Below the pieces are notes generated by a model that saw nothing but the letters and a program-made list of their open reading frames with translations, did no database searches and had not been told where the DNA came from. 38,476 nucleotides of DNA from Lachnospiraceae bacterium. Lineage in GTDB: Bacteria > Bacillota > Clostridia > Lachnospirales > Lachnospiraceae. Positions 21,720 to 31,134 of the stretch are shown here, piece by piece. Both the position numbers and the translations under genes were made by a program. Location of the stretch: the NCBI GenBank assembly GCA_017634975.1, contig JAGBMJ010000115.1, positions 1 to 38,476 of the forward strand, in the 5' to 3' direction. Position 1 is the first letter of the stretch; every line of letters begins with the position of its first letter.

Positions 21720-22079
21720 ATGATCAATTCTGACAGAATTGTCCCGATCACGAAAACGGACCTGCTTTCGCTGTACGCCGTGATGCTTGCCATGACGGAC
21801 ACAGAATTCGCGGTGGCGGAGTCCAATACCGTGGATGGTGACTACGATGAAGCGGCGGTCACGAAAGCAATGCTGTGCAACCAGCCGCTGAAGACGTTTA
21901 ACTTTGGAGCAGATGTAGCGTCTGCGACGATCTACTTCGTCCCGGCCCTCAATTACGAAGGCTTCACCAAGGGAGGAAGCGCCCTGACAGCGACGGGAGA
22001 TGTGGATGCCGATGGCGCCACACTCTACAAAGCCGTGCTGGCATCCGGGGCGGTTACGATCACAAAGGTCGGAGCGTAA
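21720..22079 (+). CDS. Conserved structural protein near the connector
   Basis: 119 residues; start at 21720 with GAGGTGATAG upstream (the frame opens earlier at 21573 inside the connector gene). The opening VPITKTDLLSLYAVMLAM and the strand-rich second half (ASATIYFVPALNYEGF, GAVTITKVGA) recur in phages of this type at this place. A decoration or head-fibre protein is plausible but unproven. Confidence 0.58.
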   Translation: MINSDRIVPITKTDLLSLYAVMLAMTDTEFAVAESNTVDGDYDEAAVTKAMLCNQPLKTFNFGADVASATIYFVPALNYEGFTKGGSALTATGDVDADGATLYKAVLASGAVTITKVGA

Positions 22080-22097
22080 CAGAAAGCAGGTGATCAG

Positions 22098-22454
22098 GTG
22101 AGGGCATATAAGCCGGCAGTACCGTTTGCCACCTGCATGAAGCTGCTCACACCTGAGTATCAGACGGTGAAAGGCGTGAGAAAGCCGGTGTATCCGGATC
22201 CTGCAGAGGTGGATAAGAAGTTCTGGGGCACGTTCCGGTCGTTCGGCGGAACGGAAAGCATGGAGAACGACATATATACGGTCATAGCGACAGGATATAT
22301 AGACACGTGGTACCGGTCGGACATCCGGCCGGACTGCCGGATCCACATCTGCGCGAGCTCTGCGACATATGAGATCCTCGGGGAACCGGAAGATATCAAC
22401 ATGCGTCACCAGTACATGAAGATACGGGTGCGTAAGGCCGGAGGGCGCGCGTAA
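22098..22454 (+). CDS. Head closure / head-tail adaptor protein
   Basis: 118 residues from GTG at 22098 with AGCAGGTGA upstream. Strand-rich sequence (FWGTFRSFGGTESMEND, YEILGEPEDINMRHQYMKIRV) of the SPP1 gp16 / Phage_H_T_join type. It plugs the connector after packaging and receives the tail. It abuts the next gene. Confidence 0.72.
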   Translation: MRAYKPAVPFATCMKLLTPEYQTVKGVRKPVYPDPAEVDKKFWGTFRSFGGTESMENDIYTVIATGYIDTWYRSDIRPDCRIHICASSATYEILGEPEDINMRHQYMKIRVRKAGGRA

Positions 22455-22894
22455 TGGCTGCAAGAAAAAACTCCATCAATATCGATTATTCATCATTTGC
22501 AGAATTTGCTGAGCGCCTGGATGAGCTCGGAGCCAATCTGCAGAAGGTAATGACGGATTCGATGGAGCAGGCAGCGGAGACCGTCCAATGGGACACACAG
22601 GACGCGATCGCGGAGGCCAATCTTCCGGCAACCGGCACATTTTCACGCGGCGCGACGGAAGACAGCCTGATCAAGGACCCGCGGGTCGTGTGGTCCGGTT
22701 TGGTCGGAGAAATCGGAGTGGGGTTCGACATCACCGTCCCCGGCTCGGGCGGCTGGCTGATAACCGGAACGCCTAAGATGAGACCGGACTACGCGCTTGA
22801 AAGAATTTACGCGCAGAAAACCTACGAACGGAAACTAATGAAGGAGATCGAAGAAGGCCTGCGGGACGCGATCGACGACATACTCGGAGGATGA
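22454..22894 (+). CDS. HK97 gp10-like tail-joining protein
   Basis: 146 residues. Helical N-terminus (FAEFAERLDELGANLQK), then ATGTFSRGATEDSLIKDP, VGFDI and TPKMRPDY, as in HK97 gp10/neck proteins. It takes part in head-tail joining or tail completion. Ends two bases before the next gene. Confidence 0.75.
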   Translation: MAARKNSINIDYSSFAEFAERLDELGANLQKVMTDSMEQAAETVQWDTQDAIAEANLPATGTFSRGATEDSLIKDPRVVWSGLVGEIGVGFDITVPGSGGWLITGTPKMRPDYALERIYAQKTYERKLMKEIEEGLRDAIDDILGG

Positions 22895-22895
22895 C

Positions 22896-23237
22896 ATGGT
22901 TGACGATGTTTTGAATATATTGGCCATGACCGGCTACGAGGTGTACAGGCAGGGGAGCCTCGCAGGGAATGAGGAGTATCCGGACAGTTTTTTCACATTC
23001 TGGGAGGTCGGGTCTCCGGACCACGCACACTACGACAACAGACGGTACGGAACCGAATGGGCATATGAAGTGAACTTCTACAGCACCGATCCGGATCTTA
23101 CGTATTCCGTCCTGGATGAAGTGATCGCTGCATTTGAAAGAGCGGGATGGACGGTGCCTTCCCGCGGAAATGACGTCAGATCAGATGAACCGACCCATAC
23201 AGGGCGGGGAGTAAATATTTATTTTTTGGAGGTATAA
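22896..23237 (+). CDS. Tail terminator/completion protein
   Basis: 113 residues with GGAGG upstream. The DSFFTFWEVGSPDHAHYDN core, the YEVNFYST strand and EVIAAFERAGW helix match tail-terminator proteins of the gp11/gpU-like fold in Firmicutes siphophages. It caps the tail tube when it has reached the length set by the tape measure. Confidence 0.7.
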   Translation: MVDDVLNILAMTGYEVYRQGSLAGNEEYPDSFFTFWEVGSPDHAHYDNRRYGTEWAYEVNFYSTDPDLTYSVLDEVIAAFERAGWTVPSRGNDVRSDEPTHTGRGVNIYFLEV

Positions 23238-23241
23238 GAGA

Positions 23242-23850
23242 ATGCCTAAGAAATACTTTGAATATCGCGGCGTGAGCCATGCGGTTTTCGCAGAGGTAAC
23301 AAAAGATGATTCCACCGAGATCACGTTCGGGAGCGTGAAGGATTTCACCGGCGTTTCCGAAATCGGAAAAACTACGGAATCTTCTTCGGAAACACATTAT
23401 TACGATAACATCCCGGCAATTATTGTTGACTCGGTCGGATCCGATGAACTCAGCATCAATGCGTCGGGCATCCCGTTTGACGTCCTCGCAGAAGTAACGG
23501 GCCAGTTCTACGATGAGAATCTGGGGATGTACGTCGAACAGGAAGGCACCCCGAAATATTTCGCATTCGGGTACGTAACCGACAAGACGGACGGCACACA
23601 GGTGTTTGTGTGGAGACTGAAAGGCAAGTTCTCCATTCCGGACCTCAATGCAATCACAAAGGATGACGGCACAACCGCAAATGGACAGAGCCTGACATTC
23701 AAAGGCATCAGCACGGCGAAAAAGTTTACAAAGACGGGAAAAGGAGCGAAGGCGGTCAATGTGGACACATCCGTCAATGCCGGCATGACAGAGACATTGT
23801 TCTTTGCGGAAGTCCTGACACCGGATACGGTAACGGCTCCGAAGCCGTGA
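23242..23850 (+). CDS. Major tail protein (tail tube)
   Basis: 202 residues, GGAGGTATAAG upstream. It belongs to the phi13/TP901-type major tail family: YFEYRGVSHAVFAEV, GVSEIGKTTESSSETHYYDN, FAFGYVTDKTDGTQVFVWRLKGK. It polymerises into the tail tube. The stop is TGA followed by C, and the same frame continues open for 23 more codons. Confidence 0.88.
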   Translation: MPKKYFEYRGVSHAVFAEVTKDDSTEITFGSVKDFTGVSEIGKTTESSSETHYYDNIPAIIVDSVGSDELSINASGIPFDVLAEVTGQFYDENLGMYVEQEGTPKYFAFGYVTDKTDGTQVFVWRLKGKFSIPDLNAITKDDGTTANGQSLTFKGISTAKKFTKTGKGAKAVNVDTSVNAGMTETLFFAEVLTPDTVTAPKP

Positions 23851-23922
23851 CTGCTGAAGGATAGCGACGGAAACCTGTTAGCAACCGATCGCGGAGAATT
23901 GGTAAAAGCGGTCGCAAGCTGA
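23851..23922 (+). other. In-frame extension after the tail-tube stop codon
   Basis: After TGA (23848-23850) the reading frame continues LLKDSDGNLLATDRGELV then KAVAS to a second TGA at 23920-23922. The composition (DSDGN, TDRGE) looks like protein rather than random sequence. The TGA-C context is the leakiest stop context. It could be a minor readthrough form of the tube protein, or a recent truncation by point mutation. Confidence 0.4.
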
Positions 23923-23953
23923 TCGCTATCCAATCACAACCAACAAACGGCGC

Positions 23954-23986
23954 AAAAGGCTGCTGCATGAGCGCAGCAGCCTTTTT
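23954..23986 (+). terminator. Terminator between tail tube and tail chaperone genes
   Basis: AAAAGGCTGCTGC (23954-23966) pairs with GCAGCAGCCTTTT (23973-23985) around a 6-nt loop: 13 pairs ending in a T run. It probably lowers expression of the chaperone and downstream genes relative to the abundant capsid and tube proteins. Confidence 0.8.
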
Positions 23987-24001
23987 AAAAAGGGAGGACA
24001 A

Positions 24002-24328
24002 ATGGAACGGTTACTTCTGAATAGTTATGACAGAGACGGAAATGTCACGAAAACCGTCGAAGCCAGGATGTTCGACATTGAATTCGGCACGATCCGCGCC
24101 CTGATGAAGGTCCTTGATATTGACAACATCGAAGACACGGGGGAATTGCTGAGAACCGTGACGGAAGCCTGGGAGGAGATCCTCGTGATCCTTGGAGCAT
24201 GCTTCCCGGACATGGCGGAAGAGGACTGGAAGCATGTGAAGGTCCGCGAACTGCTTCCCGTGATCATGGACATTGTGAAGTTTACATTCACGGAGATCCT
24301 GACGATTCCGGTAAGTGAAAAAAACTGA
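24002..24328 (+). CDS. Tail assembly chaperone G
   Basis: 108 residues, GGGAGGAC upstream. Helical sequence (FDIEFGTIRALMKVLDID, LLRTVTEAWEEILVILGA) typical of lambda gpG-type chaperones encoded just before the tape measure. It coats the tape measure and helps start tail assembly. Its last codons contain the slippery site that yields the longer GT product. Confidence 0.78.
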   Translation: MERLLLNSYDRDGNVTKTVEARMFDIEFGTIRALMKVLDIDNIEDTGELLRTVTEAWEEILVILGACFPDMAEEDWKHVKVRELLPVIMDIVKFTFTEILTIPVSEKN

Positions 24329-24552
24329 GTGAGGGGGATGAGGACAATTCCCCCGTATACCAGACTTTGTTTTATATCGTCTACCAATTATGCAAAGAAT
24401 ATCCGGCGCTCAGCCCTTTCGACCTGGAACACAGGAGCTATCATGCCGTGATCGCTCTCTACGGAGACACGCGCGGGATCCAGATCCAGCAGAAGATCCT
24501 CGCGGATCCGAACCGGGTTATCAGAAGAAGGGCCGGCGACAACTGGTTTTAA
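24002..24552 (+). CDS. Tail assembly chaperone GT (-1 frameshift fusion)
   Basis: Translation of G to 24325, a one-base back-slip at A-AAA-AAC (24319-24325) and continuation from 24325 in the -1 frame gives a 183-residue protein. It ends LYGDTRGIQIQQKILADP then NRVIRRRAGDNWF at 24552. The T part has no convincing start of its own; an ATG at 24367 lacks a ribosome site. G/GT pairs made by -1 frameshifting at this position are near-universal in long-tailed phages. Confidence 0.8.
24319..24354 (+). promoter_or_regulatory. Programmed -1 frameshift site with stem-loop
   Basis: The heptamer A-AAA-AAC (24319-24325) is in the correct phase (zero-frame GAA AAA AAC TGA). A stem GGGGGA (24333-24338) / TCCCCC (24349-24354) starts 7 bases downstream, the usual distance for a stimulating structure. 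The zero-frame stop follows the heptamer directly. Confidence 0.85.
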
Positions 24553-24567
24553 AGGATGGACATATAA

Positions 24568-27500
24568 ATGCCAAATCTTACGAGCACAGCTGTTTTTAAA
24601 GCGAACATAAGCAGCCTGAAAAAAGAGATGCAGGCCGCAGGGCGGGCAGTGCGCGCCGCAAATGCAGAGTTTAAGGCCGCGACAGCGGGCTCTGACGACT
24701 GGTCATCCTCTGCAGACGGCCTCGAGGCGAAGCTGAAACAGCTCGGCACGACGCTGAAAGCGCAGAATACTCAGCTGAAGCTGCAGGAGCAGGAGCTGCG
24801 GGAAACCGTCTCCGCGTATGGCGAGAATTCAGCGGCTGCGGACCGCGTAAGGGTAGCGATCAACAACCAGAAGGCCGCTATTGCGAAAACGGAAGCTGAA
24901 TATCAGAGATACAGCGCATCTCTGGAAAAATTGAACGGAACCTACGGTAGCAACCTGACGGGGATCAACAGATACACATACGAGACCGAGCGGCTTACGG
25001 ATGCGATGGATGATCAGCAGACGGAGCTGGACAGGCTGAAAGCGGCGTATGTAGGTGCGACGCTTGCGGGGAACACGGAAGATGTAGAAGAGTACGGATC
25101 TGCGATCGAAGAGCTTTCGGGCGAGCTCGCGGACAACCGGAAAAAGATGCAGCAGGCCGAGGCCGCGGCTGACGCGCTGGATAAATCCATAGAAGAAGCC
25201 GGAGACGGTGCGAAGGAAGCGACAGATGGCTTTACGGTCATGAAAGGGATCCTGGCTGATATCGGCGCAAGCATCGTGCGCGAGATCGGCCAGAAGGCCA
25301 TGGAAGCGGTCAAATATGTGATAAGAGTCGGATCCGAGTTCGAGGCATCCATGTCAAAGGTGGAAGCCCTGTCCGGAGCGACGGGCTCGGAACTGGACGC
25401 ACTGAGAGAGAAGGCGTCGGAGCTGGGCCGCACCACGCAGTTCTCGGCATCGGAAGCAGCTGACGCACTTTCAGCCATGGCACTGGCCGGGTGGAGCACC
25501 CAGGAAATGCTGGACGGCATCGACGGCGTGCTTCAGCTCGCGGCTGCCGGCCAGATGGATCTGGCAACCGCGTCTGATACGGTAGCCGGTTATCTCGCGG
25601 CCTTCAACATGAAAGCGAGCGAGTCGACGAAGCTAGCCAATATTATGGCAACCGCTCAGGCTAAGTCAAAAACGACGACCGATCAGCTGGCAGCAGCATA
25701 CAGTACATCGGCGACCAACCTGACACAGGCGGGGCAGTCTGTCGAAACGACAACGGCGCTGATCGAAGGCCTGGCGTCCGTATCGGACACCGGCTCCGGA
25801 GCCGGAACACGGCTCTCGGCCGCCATGAGCCAGATCACCCAGAAGATGGAAGAGGGCCAGATCGCGATCGGGGACACGATGGTCAAAGTCACCGACGAGA
25901 ACGGCGCCTTCCGGGACATGATCGACATTATCGCAGACGTCGAAGCGGCGACCTACGGCATGACGGATGCGGAGCGCGCATCGGCCCTGCAGAAGACATT
26001 TAACCGGCAGTCCATGGCAGCAATGAATGAGCTCCTGTCCGTCGGATCGGAACGCCTTCGCGGATACAAGACGGATCTCGTAAACTCAGACGGAGCGGCT
26101 GCAGATATGGCCGCTACCATGACAAACAACCTGAACGGGGCTGTCGCCGGGGTAAAATCCGCGACGGAAGGCCTCGGAACGGCTCTTTACGCTAAGGTAA
26201 AGGGACCGCTGACAGGGGCGGTAAAAACTGCCACCAAGCTGATCAACGGGATCACGGATGCCATAACTCCGCAGAAGACTGAGGTCGAATCCTTTATAGA
26301 GGATGTCAAGACCGGCAACGAAGAGGTGCAGGGCCTGCTGGACAGCGCCGAGGCTGATGTAAAAAATGCAGAAGCCAAGGTCGGAGAGCTGGAAGCGTAC
26401 AAGAACACGATTCTCGAGCTCCAGGCGGTCCTGAATAATGGCGGCGAGCTGGATGACTTCCAACTTTACCAGATGCAGAACGCCGTCAAGGCGGTATCTG
26501 CTGAAGTACCGCAGATCGGTGAAAATTTCGATGCTGTTACGGGCCGCATTAACCTGTCGACGGAAGCGATCGAGACCCTTTTCAAGGCGACAGAAGAAAC
26601 AGCGCTGAACATAGCTCTGCAGAAAGCCATGGAAAAAGAGACACAGGCTTACGCAGACGCTCTGATCAACCAGGCAAAAGCCAAGGCGGCCGTAAAGGCG
26701 GCGCAAGAAGACCTGAACGAGTACGAAGAAAAGTACCCGCAGGTACTGCAGATGTCGGCAGCGGGTACATCGCAGGACACTGCAGAACACATTAAGCTCC
26801 AGAAAGCCCTGACAGAAGCGTCTGCGGCACAGGCGGAGGCGACAGCGCAGGCGGAAGAGGCAAAAACCGGGATCGACCAGCTGAAAGAAGCCACCGCGGA
26901 TCTGACAAAAGAACAGGAACAGACCGCAGCGAAAACGGATGAGCTGAAAGAGTCGGGAGAGCTTGCGACTGAGAGCGAAGAAAACCTGTCGGATTCGATG
27001 GATGGAGCATCCGATTCCGCGGCAAACGCTGCTATGTCTGAGGAAGAGCTGGCGGAAGCGGAAGAGGAAGCGGCAAAAGCGGCAGAAGAAGCGGCAAAGA
27101 AGATCCAGGAAGCGCACGATAATGCAGCGCAGGCGATCACATCCGCATACGAGAGCACTAAACAGGCAGCGGAATCCGCATTCGACATAAATCCGTTCGA
27201 CAAATGGGAGCAAAATTCCGAAAACGGGCTGAGCAAGCTGCAGGAATCACTCGATTCGCAGGTCGAAGGTTTTACGGAGTACTCCGCAAACCTGCAGACG
27301 GTGTCAGATCATGTCGGACAGGAGATAACCCCTGAGTTCCTGACGTACCTGCAGAACATGGGCGCGGAAGGCGCGCAGGTCATGCAGGAGATGGCTGACG
27401 CGCTCGAGTCGGGCGATACCGAAAAGATCAGCTCCATCATGCGGGCCTACACCGAAGCCATGGACGTGCAGGACGAAATCAGCTCCAAGATGGCGGCCAA

Positions 27501-30276
27501 CGAAGTGGCTTTGTCGCTGGGCCTTGGAAAGATGGGCTCCTCAGCTGCAGAGTGGGAAGGACTCGACACAGTTGTCACCGAGAAGCTCGCAACACTTGGA
27601 GAAAGCACATCGTCGGAGCTGATGACACAGTTCACTGCGGCAGAAGAGACAGCCAGACAGATGGGAATCAAGATCCCGGAAGGGCTGGCACAGAGTATTG
27701 CTGAATCCGAGGATCCAGCAACGGCCATTCAGACGGCGATCGCGCAGCTTGAGGCAGCCGCCCAGGGATCCGTAGAGGGTCTGGTCCAGGTGGCAAAGGA
27801 ATCCGGCATAACGCTCCCGCAGGGCCTGCAGGAAGGGATCAAATCCGGGGAAACGGATGTACTTACCGCATATAAGGCGCTGCTTGACGCACTCTCGACA
27901 GCAGAGGCCAGCTCGAGCGCCAAGGAAGCGGGCGAGGCAAGCGGTAAAGAACTGACTGAGTCGCAGGCTTCCGGGATGGAAGCGAGCGCAGAGGAAGTCA
28001 ACAGCGCAGCGGAGTCGGTCACGTCAGGAGGCGCGGAGGCAGCTAAAGGCAAATCATCCGAATATACGGCAGCAGGCAAAGATTCCGGGAAGAAGTTTGC
28101 AGACGGAGTCAAAGGAAGCCAGGGGCAGGCCAGAGCATCAGGCATGACCATGGCCAAGGCCGGAGTTACCGGAGCGAAAGCACAGAACAAGGCGATGTCG
28201 ACAACCGGGCAGACACTCGGAAAATCGTTCTCGACGGGTCTCGGAAAAACCGCTCCATATGCCAAAAAAGCGGGCAACACGCTCGGGACAAATGCGGCGT
28301 CAGGCGCGAGGGCAAAGCAGACGGACGCAAGGAGCGCCGGCACCACCGTAGGAACACAGTTTGTGAGCGGCGTATCTTCGAAGAGCTCCGCAGCGACATC
28401 GGCGGGCCGCACGATTGCAAACGCGGCAGTCAGTGGGGCAAGAGCGGTCGACGCAACGTCCGCAGGGTCAAGCCTTGGAAGTACTTTTGTAAGCGGCGTA
28501 TCGTCACAGTCGGGGGCGGCGAGCAGCGCGGGCACGAGTCTCGCGTCCAGCGCACAAAGCGGAGCCAAAAGCCTGAGCCTTTACGACACAGGATCCAATT
28601 TCGGAGCAGGCTTTGTGAATGGTCTCCGGAGCCAGATCAGCGCGGCGGCGTCTGCGGCGGCAGCGGTTGCACGGGCTGCTGCGGCGGCAGCTGCAGCGAA
28701 CCTGAAGATCGGTTCCCCGTCCAAGCTGACATATCAGTATGGCCGGTGGTTCACAGAAGGATTTATAAACGGTATCGCCACGCAGGAAAAGGAATTGAAG
28801 GCGGCGGTCAAAACCATAACGTCCAATGCGATATATGCACTGAAACAGGTCACAAAGTACGACTTTGAGACGGTCGGAAAAACGGCCGCAGATTACTTCA
28901 GCACGGCATTCGCGGCCAGATCTACGTACATGCTCGAAAAAGTCAACTACCAGAACGAGCAGAACCTGCAGCAGATCGAAAACAAGATCACGGAGTACAC
29001 GAACGCGAAAAAGGCCGAGGCTAAGGCCATACAGGCAGAATATGAGAAAACGAAAAGCAGACTGCAGAAAGAGTCGGATAGCGTCGTAGAAAAACTGACG
29101 GATAAGAGAAAAAAAGAAAAGGACAGCGACAAAAGAGAAAAACTGGATAAGCAGATCCAGGACGAAAGAGACCGGGTCGCTGAACGAATCAAAGCCCAGA
29201 AGAATCTGGCAGACCAGAGGATCGCGGCCAGTGACAAGCGTTACGACAAGTTGATCAACAAGGAAAAAGCATACCAGGAGAACTATCGGAAAGCCTCTGA
29301 ACAGATGCTTTCACAGTTCCGGGACGCGATGGGACAGTATCAGGAAAAAGCAAACAATCTGATCAGCAGCACCATCGAGAACATAACCGGCAAGTACTCG
29401 GATGCTTACGACGAGCTGGCGGATAAGAGGGACAACCTGATCGATAAAATGCGTTCAGCGGGAGACCTCTTTGATATATCCGGAGCCGGCATCATGACGG
29501 TCAATGACATCAACGCGCAGACGAAGCAGATCCGCGACTATGCCGCGAAGCTGACGAAGATCAGGGGAAAGGTGTCGGCGGAACTGTTCGAACAGATCTC
29601 ATCTTACGACATGGATGAGGGATCTGCCTTTATGGACCGCCTCCTGAGCATGTCGTCGAAAGAGCTGACGGCTTATAACAAGGCGTTCACGGAAAAACTG
29701 AATGTGTCGAAAACACTGTCCGAAAACCTGTATAAGAACGACTTCAAAAAGCTCACGTCGAATTATAAAGCGGAGATCGCCAAAGCATTCAAGGATATTC
29801 CGAAACAGCTGGAACAGATCGCAAAAGACTCGATGAAGGGTTTCACGGACGGCTTGACAAAAAACACGGCCTATATGACGTCTGGGATAAAGAAGATCGT
29901 CGCGGAGATGGTCAAGGAATTCAAAAAGGATCTGAAGATCAAGTCGCCGTCGAGAGTGACGTATGAGCTCGGCGAGTATACGGGAGAAGGCTTCGGGAAC
30001 GGTCTGCGCGATATGGTGCGGTACATCCGGGATCAGGCGCAGGGGCTGGCGAACGCCGCCAGTACACCGCTTGACGGAATCAAAGGGAACATAACGGACA
30101 TCACAGGCCTTGTCGGACAAAGCCGGCAGGCTGTGGCTCAGATGCCGGGCACAGTCATCAACAATTATAACCTGTCTCAGACCAATAATTCGCCGAAGAG
30201 CCTCAGCGCCTTAGACACATATCAGGCAAGACGCAGGCAGATATCTATGCTGAAGGCAGCTACGCAAGGAGGGTGA
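24568..30276 (+). CDS. Tape measure protein
   Basis: 1902 residues. N-terminal coiled coils (residues 1-220) are followed by the TP901-type core (TTQFSASEAADALSAMALAG; VAGYLAAFNM; TFNRQSMAAMNELL). A long helical region follows, then a Gly/Ala/Ser-rich stretch at about 1200-1385 with a repeated GxxxGxxFxxGVxS plan. A second coiled coil lies at ~1470-1580 and LKIKSPSRVTYELGEYTGEG near 1790. At the usual ~0.15 nm per residue the tail would be roughly 280 nm. It sets tail length and enters the host membrane at DNA ejection. Confidence 0.93.
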   Translation: MPNLTSTAVFKANISSLKKEMQAAGRAVRAANAEFKAATAGSDDWSSSADGLEAKLKQLGTTLKAQNTQLKLQEQELRETVSAYGENSAAADRVRVAINNQKAAIAKTEAEYQRYSASLEKLNGTYGSNLTGINRYTYETERLTDAMDDQQTELDRLKAAYVGATLAGNTEDVEEYGSAIEELSGELADNRKKMQQAEAAADALDKSIEEAGDGAKEATDGFTVMKGILADIGASIVREIGQKAMEAVKYVIRVGSEFEASMSKVEALSGATGSELDALREKASELGRTTQFSASEAADALSAMALAGWSTQEMLDGIDGVLQLAAAGQMDLATASDTVAGYLAAFNMKASESTKLANIMATAQAKSKTTTDQLAAAYSTSATNLTQAGQSVETTTALIEGLASVSDTGSGAGTRLSAAMSQITQKMEEGQIAIGDTMVKVTDENGAFRDMIDIIADVEAATYGMTDAERASALQKTFNRQSMAAMNELLSVGSERLRGYKTDLVNSDGAAADMAATMTNNLNGAVAGVKSATEGLGTALYAKVKGPLTGAVKTATKLINGITDAITPQKTEVESFIEDVKTGNEEVQGLLDSAEADVKNAEAKVGELEAYKNTILELQAVLNNGGELDDFQLYQMQNAVKAVSAEVPQIGENFDAVTGRINLSTEAIETLFKATEETALNIALQKAMEKETQAYADALINQAKAKAAVKAAQEDLNEYEEKYPQVLQMSAAGTSQDTAEHIKLQKALTEASAAQAEATAQAEEAKTGIDQLKEATADLTKEQEQTAAKTDELKESGELATESEENLSDSMDGASDSAANAAMSEEELAEAEEEAAKAAEEAAKKIQEAHDNAAQAITSAYESTKQAAESAFDINPFDKWEQNSENGLSKLQESLDSQVEGFTEYSANLQTVSDHVGQEITPEFLTYLQNMGAEGAQVMQEMADALESGDTEKISSIMRAYTEAMDVQDEISSKMAANEVALSLGLGKMGSSAAEWEGLDTVVTEKLATLGESTSSELMTQFTAAEETARQMGIKIPEGLAQSIAESEDPATAIQTAIAQLEAAAQGSVEGLVQVAKESGITLPQGLQEGIKSGETDVLTAYKALLDALSTAEASSSAKEAGEASGKELTESQASGMEASAEEVNSAAESVTSGGAEAAKGKSSEYTAAGKDSGKKFADGVKGSQGQARASGMTMAKAGVTGAKAQNKAMSTTGQTLGKSFSTGLGKTAPYAKKAGNTLGTNAASGARAKQTDARSAGTTVGTQFVSGVSSKSSAATSAGRTIANAAVSGARAVDATSAGSSLGSTFVSGVSSQSGAASSAGTSLASSAQSGAKSLSLYDTGSNFGAGFVNGLRSQISAAASAAAAVARAAAAAAAANLKIGSPSKLTYQYGRWFTEGFINGIATQEKELKAAVKTITSNAIYALKQVTKYDFETVGKTAADYFSTAFAARSTYMLEKVNYQNEQNLQQIENKITEYTNAKKAEAKAIQAEYEKTKSRLQKESDSVVEKLTDKRKKEKDSDKREKLDKQIQDERDRVAERIKAQKNLADQRIAASDKRYDKLINKEKAYQENYRKASEQMLSQFRDAMGQYQEKANNLISSTIENITGKYSDAYDELADKRDNLIDKMRSAGDLFDISGAGIMTVNDINAQTKQIRDYAAKLTKIRGKVSAELFEQISSYDMDEGSAFMDRLLSMSSKELTAYNKAFTEKLNVSKTLSENLYKNDFKKLTSNYKAEIAKAFKDIPKQLEQIAKDSMKGFTDGLTKNTAYMTSGIKKIVAEMVKEFKKDLKIKSPSRVTYELGEYTGEGFGNGLRDMVRYIRDQAQGLANAASTPLDGIKGNITDITGLVGQSRQAVAQMPGTVINNYNLSQTNNSPKSLSALDTYQARRRQISMLKAATQGG

Positions 30277-30282
30277 TAACGA

Positions 30283-31131
30283 ATGCTTTCGCTCAAGGTA
30301 AGGAACAAATACGGCGAAGAGCTGGAGCTGACGGGGGATCCTGCTTACGTGCTGACCAGTGTTGACGGGATCGATCCGCCGGATGCGGTGATCAACCATA
30401 CGCACAATGCGGGGACGGATGGCAGCGTATTCAACTCATCTTACATGTCCACCAGGACGATCACCTTTACGCTGGCGATCAACTATCCTGCTGAAGAAAA
30501 CCGGCTGAAGCTGTACCGGTATTTAAAGACTAAAGATCCGGTAAGGGTAACAGTAGAGACGGAACTCCGGGGGGTTTATATCGACGGATATGTGCAGGCG
30601 CTGCAGATCGGGTACTTCGACAAAAAGCAGGTGGCACAAGTAACCATATTCTGCCCGCAGCCGCACTTCAATGGACTCGACATACAGGTTCAGCCGTTTT
30701 CGACGGTCCAGAGCGCTTTTGAGTTTGAGTTCGACATCGAAGAGGCGGGGATCCCGTTCTCGGAAATCGTACTCGATCTGGAAAAAGCGATCATCAACCA
30801 CGGAGACCTGGAGACGGGCGCCCTGATCACGATTTACGCGACGGGGCCGCTTAAAAATCCGAAAATCTACAATGTCAGCAGCGACGAACACATGATTTTC
30901 GAGGTCGATATGGATGACGGCGATGAGTTGATCATCAATACGAGGCTTGGCGAGAAGTCAATCAAACTGATCTCGCAGGGGACAACCACAAGCATGATCG
31001 GAGCACTGCAGAGGGGATCCACATGGTTTTCGATGGCAGCCGGTGACAATGTCTTTACAGTGACCGCAGATGAGAACCCGCAGAATATGATCGTTGAGTT
31101 TGAGTGCATCGATCAGTACGAGGGGGTGTGA
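30283..31131 (+). CDS. Distal tail protein (Dit)
   Basis: 282 residues after AAGGAGGGTGATAAC. It has the Dit/siphovirus tail-component fold: LSLKVRNKYGEELELTG, TFTLAINYPAEENRLKLYRY, VYIDGYVQALQI, QVTIFCPQPHFNGLD. It forms the hexameric hub linking tube and baseplate. Three bases separate it from the next gene. Confidence 0.87.
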   Translation: MLSLKVRNKYGEELELTGDPAYVLTSVDGIDPPDAVINHTHNAGTDGSVFNSSYMSTRTITFTLAINYPAEENRLKLYRYLKTKDPVRVTVETELRGVYIDGYVQALQIGYFDKKQVAQVTIFCPQPHFNGLDIQVQPFSTVQSAFEFEFDIEEAGIPFSEIVLDLEKAIINHGDLETGALITIYATGPLKNPKIYNVSSDEHMIFEVDMDDGDELIINTRLGEKSIKLISQGTTTSMIGALQRGSTWFSMAAGDNVFTVTADENPQNMIVEFECIDQYEGV

Positions 31132-31134
31132 GGG

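Noticed and set aside
24367-24552. Independent gene starting at ATG 24367
   Set aside because: No ribosome site, and a well-placed slippery heptamer plus stem-loop make it the T part of a frameshift product.
26086-27213. 375-residue ORF on the minus strand
   Set aside because: It lies wholly inside the tape measure gene, is Cys/Arg/Leu-rich shadow sequence and has no ribosome site.
27729-28568. 279-residue minus-strand ORF rich in Ala/Pro/Leu
   Set aside because: Mirror of the Gly/Ala/Ser repeat region of the tape measure protein.
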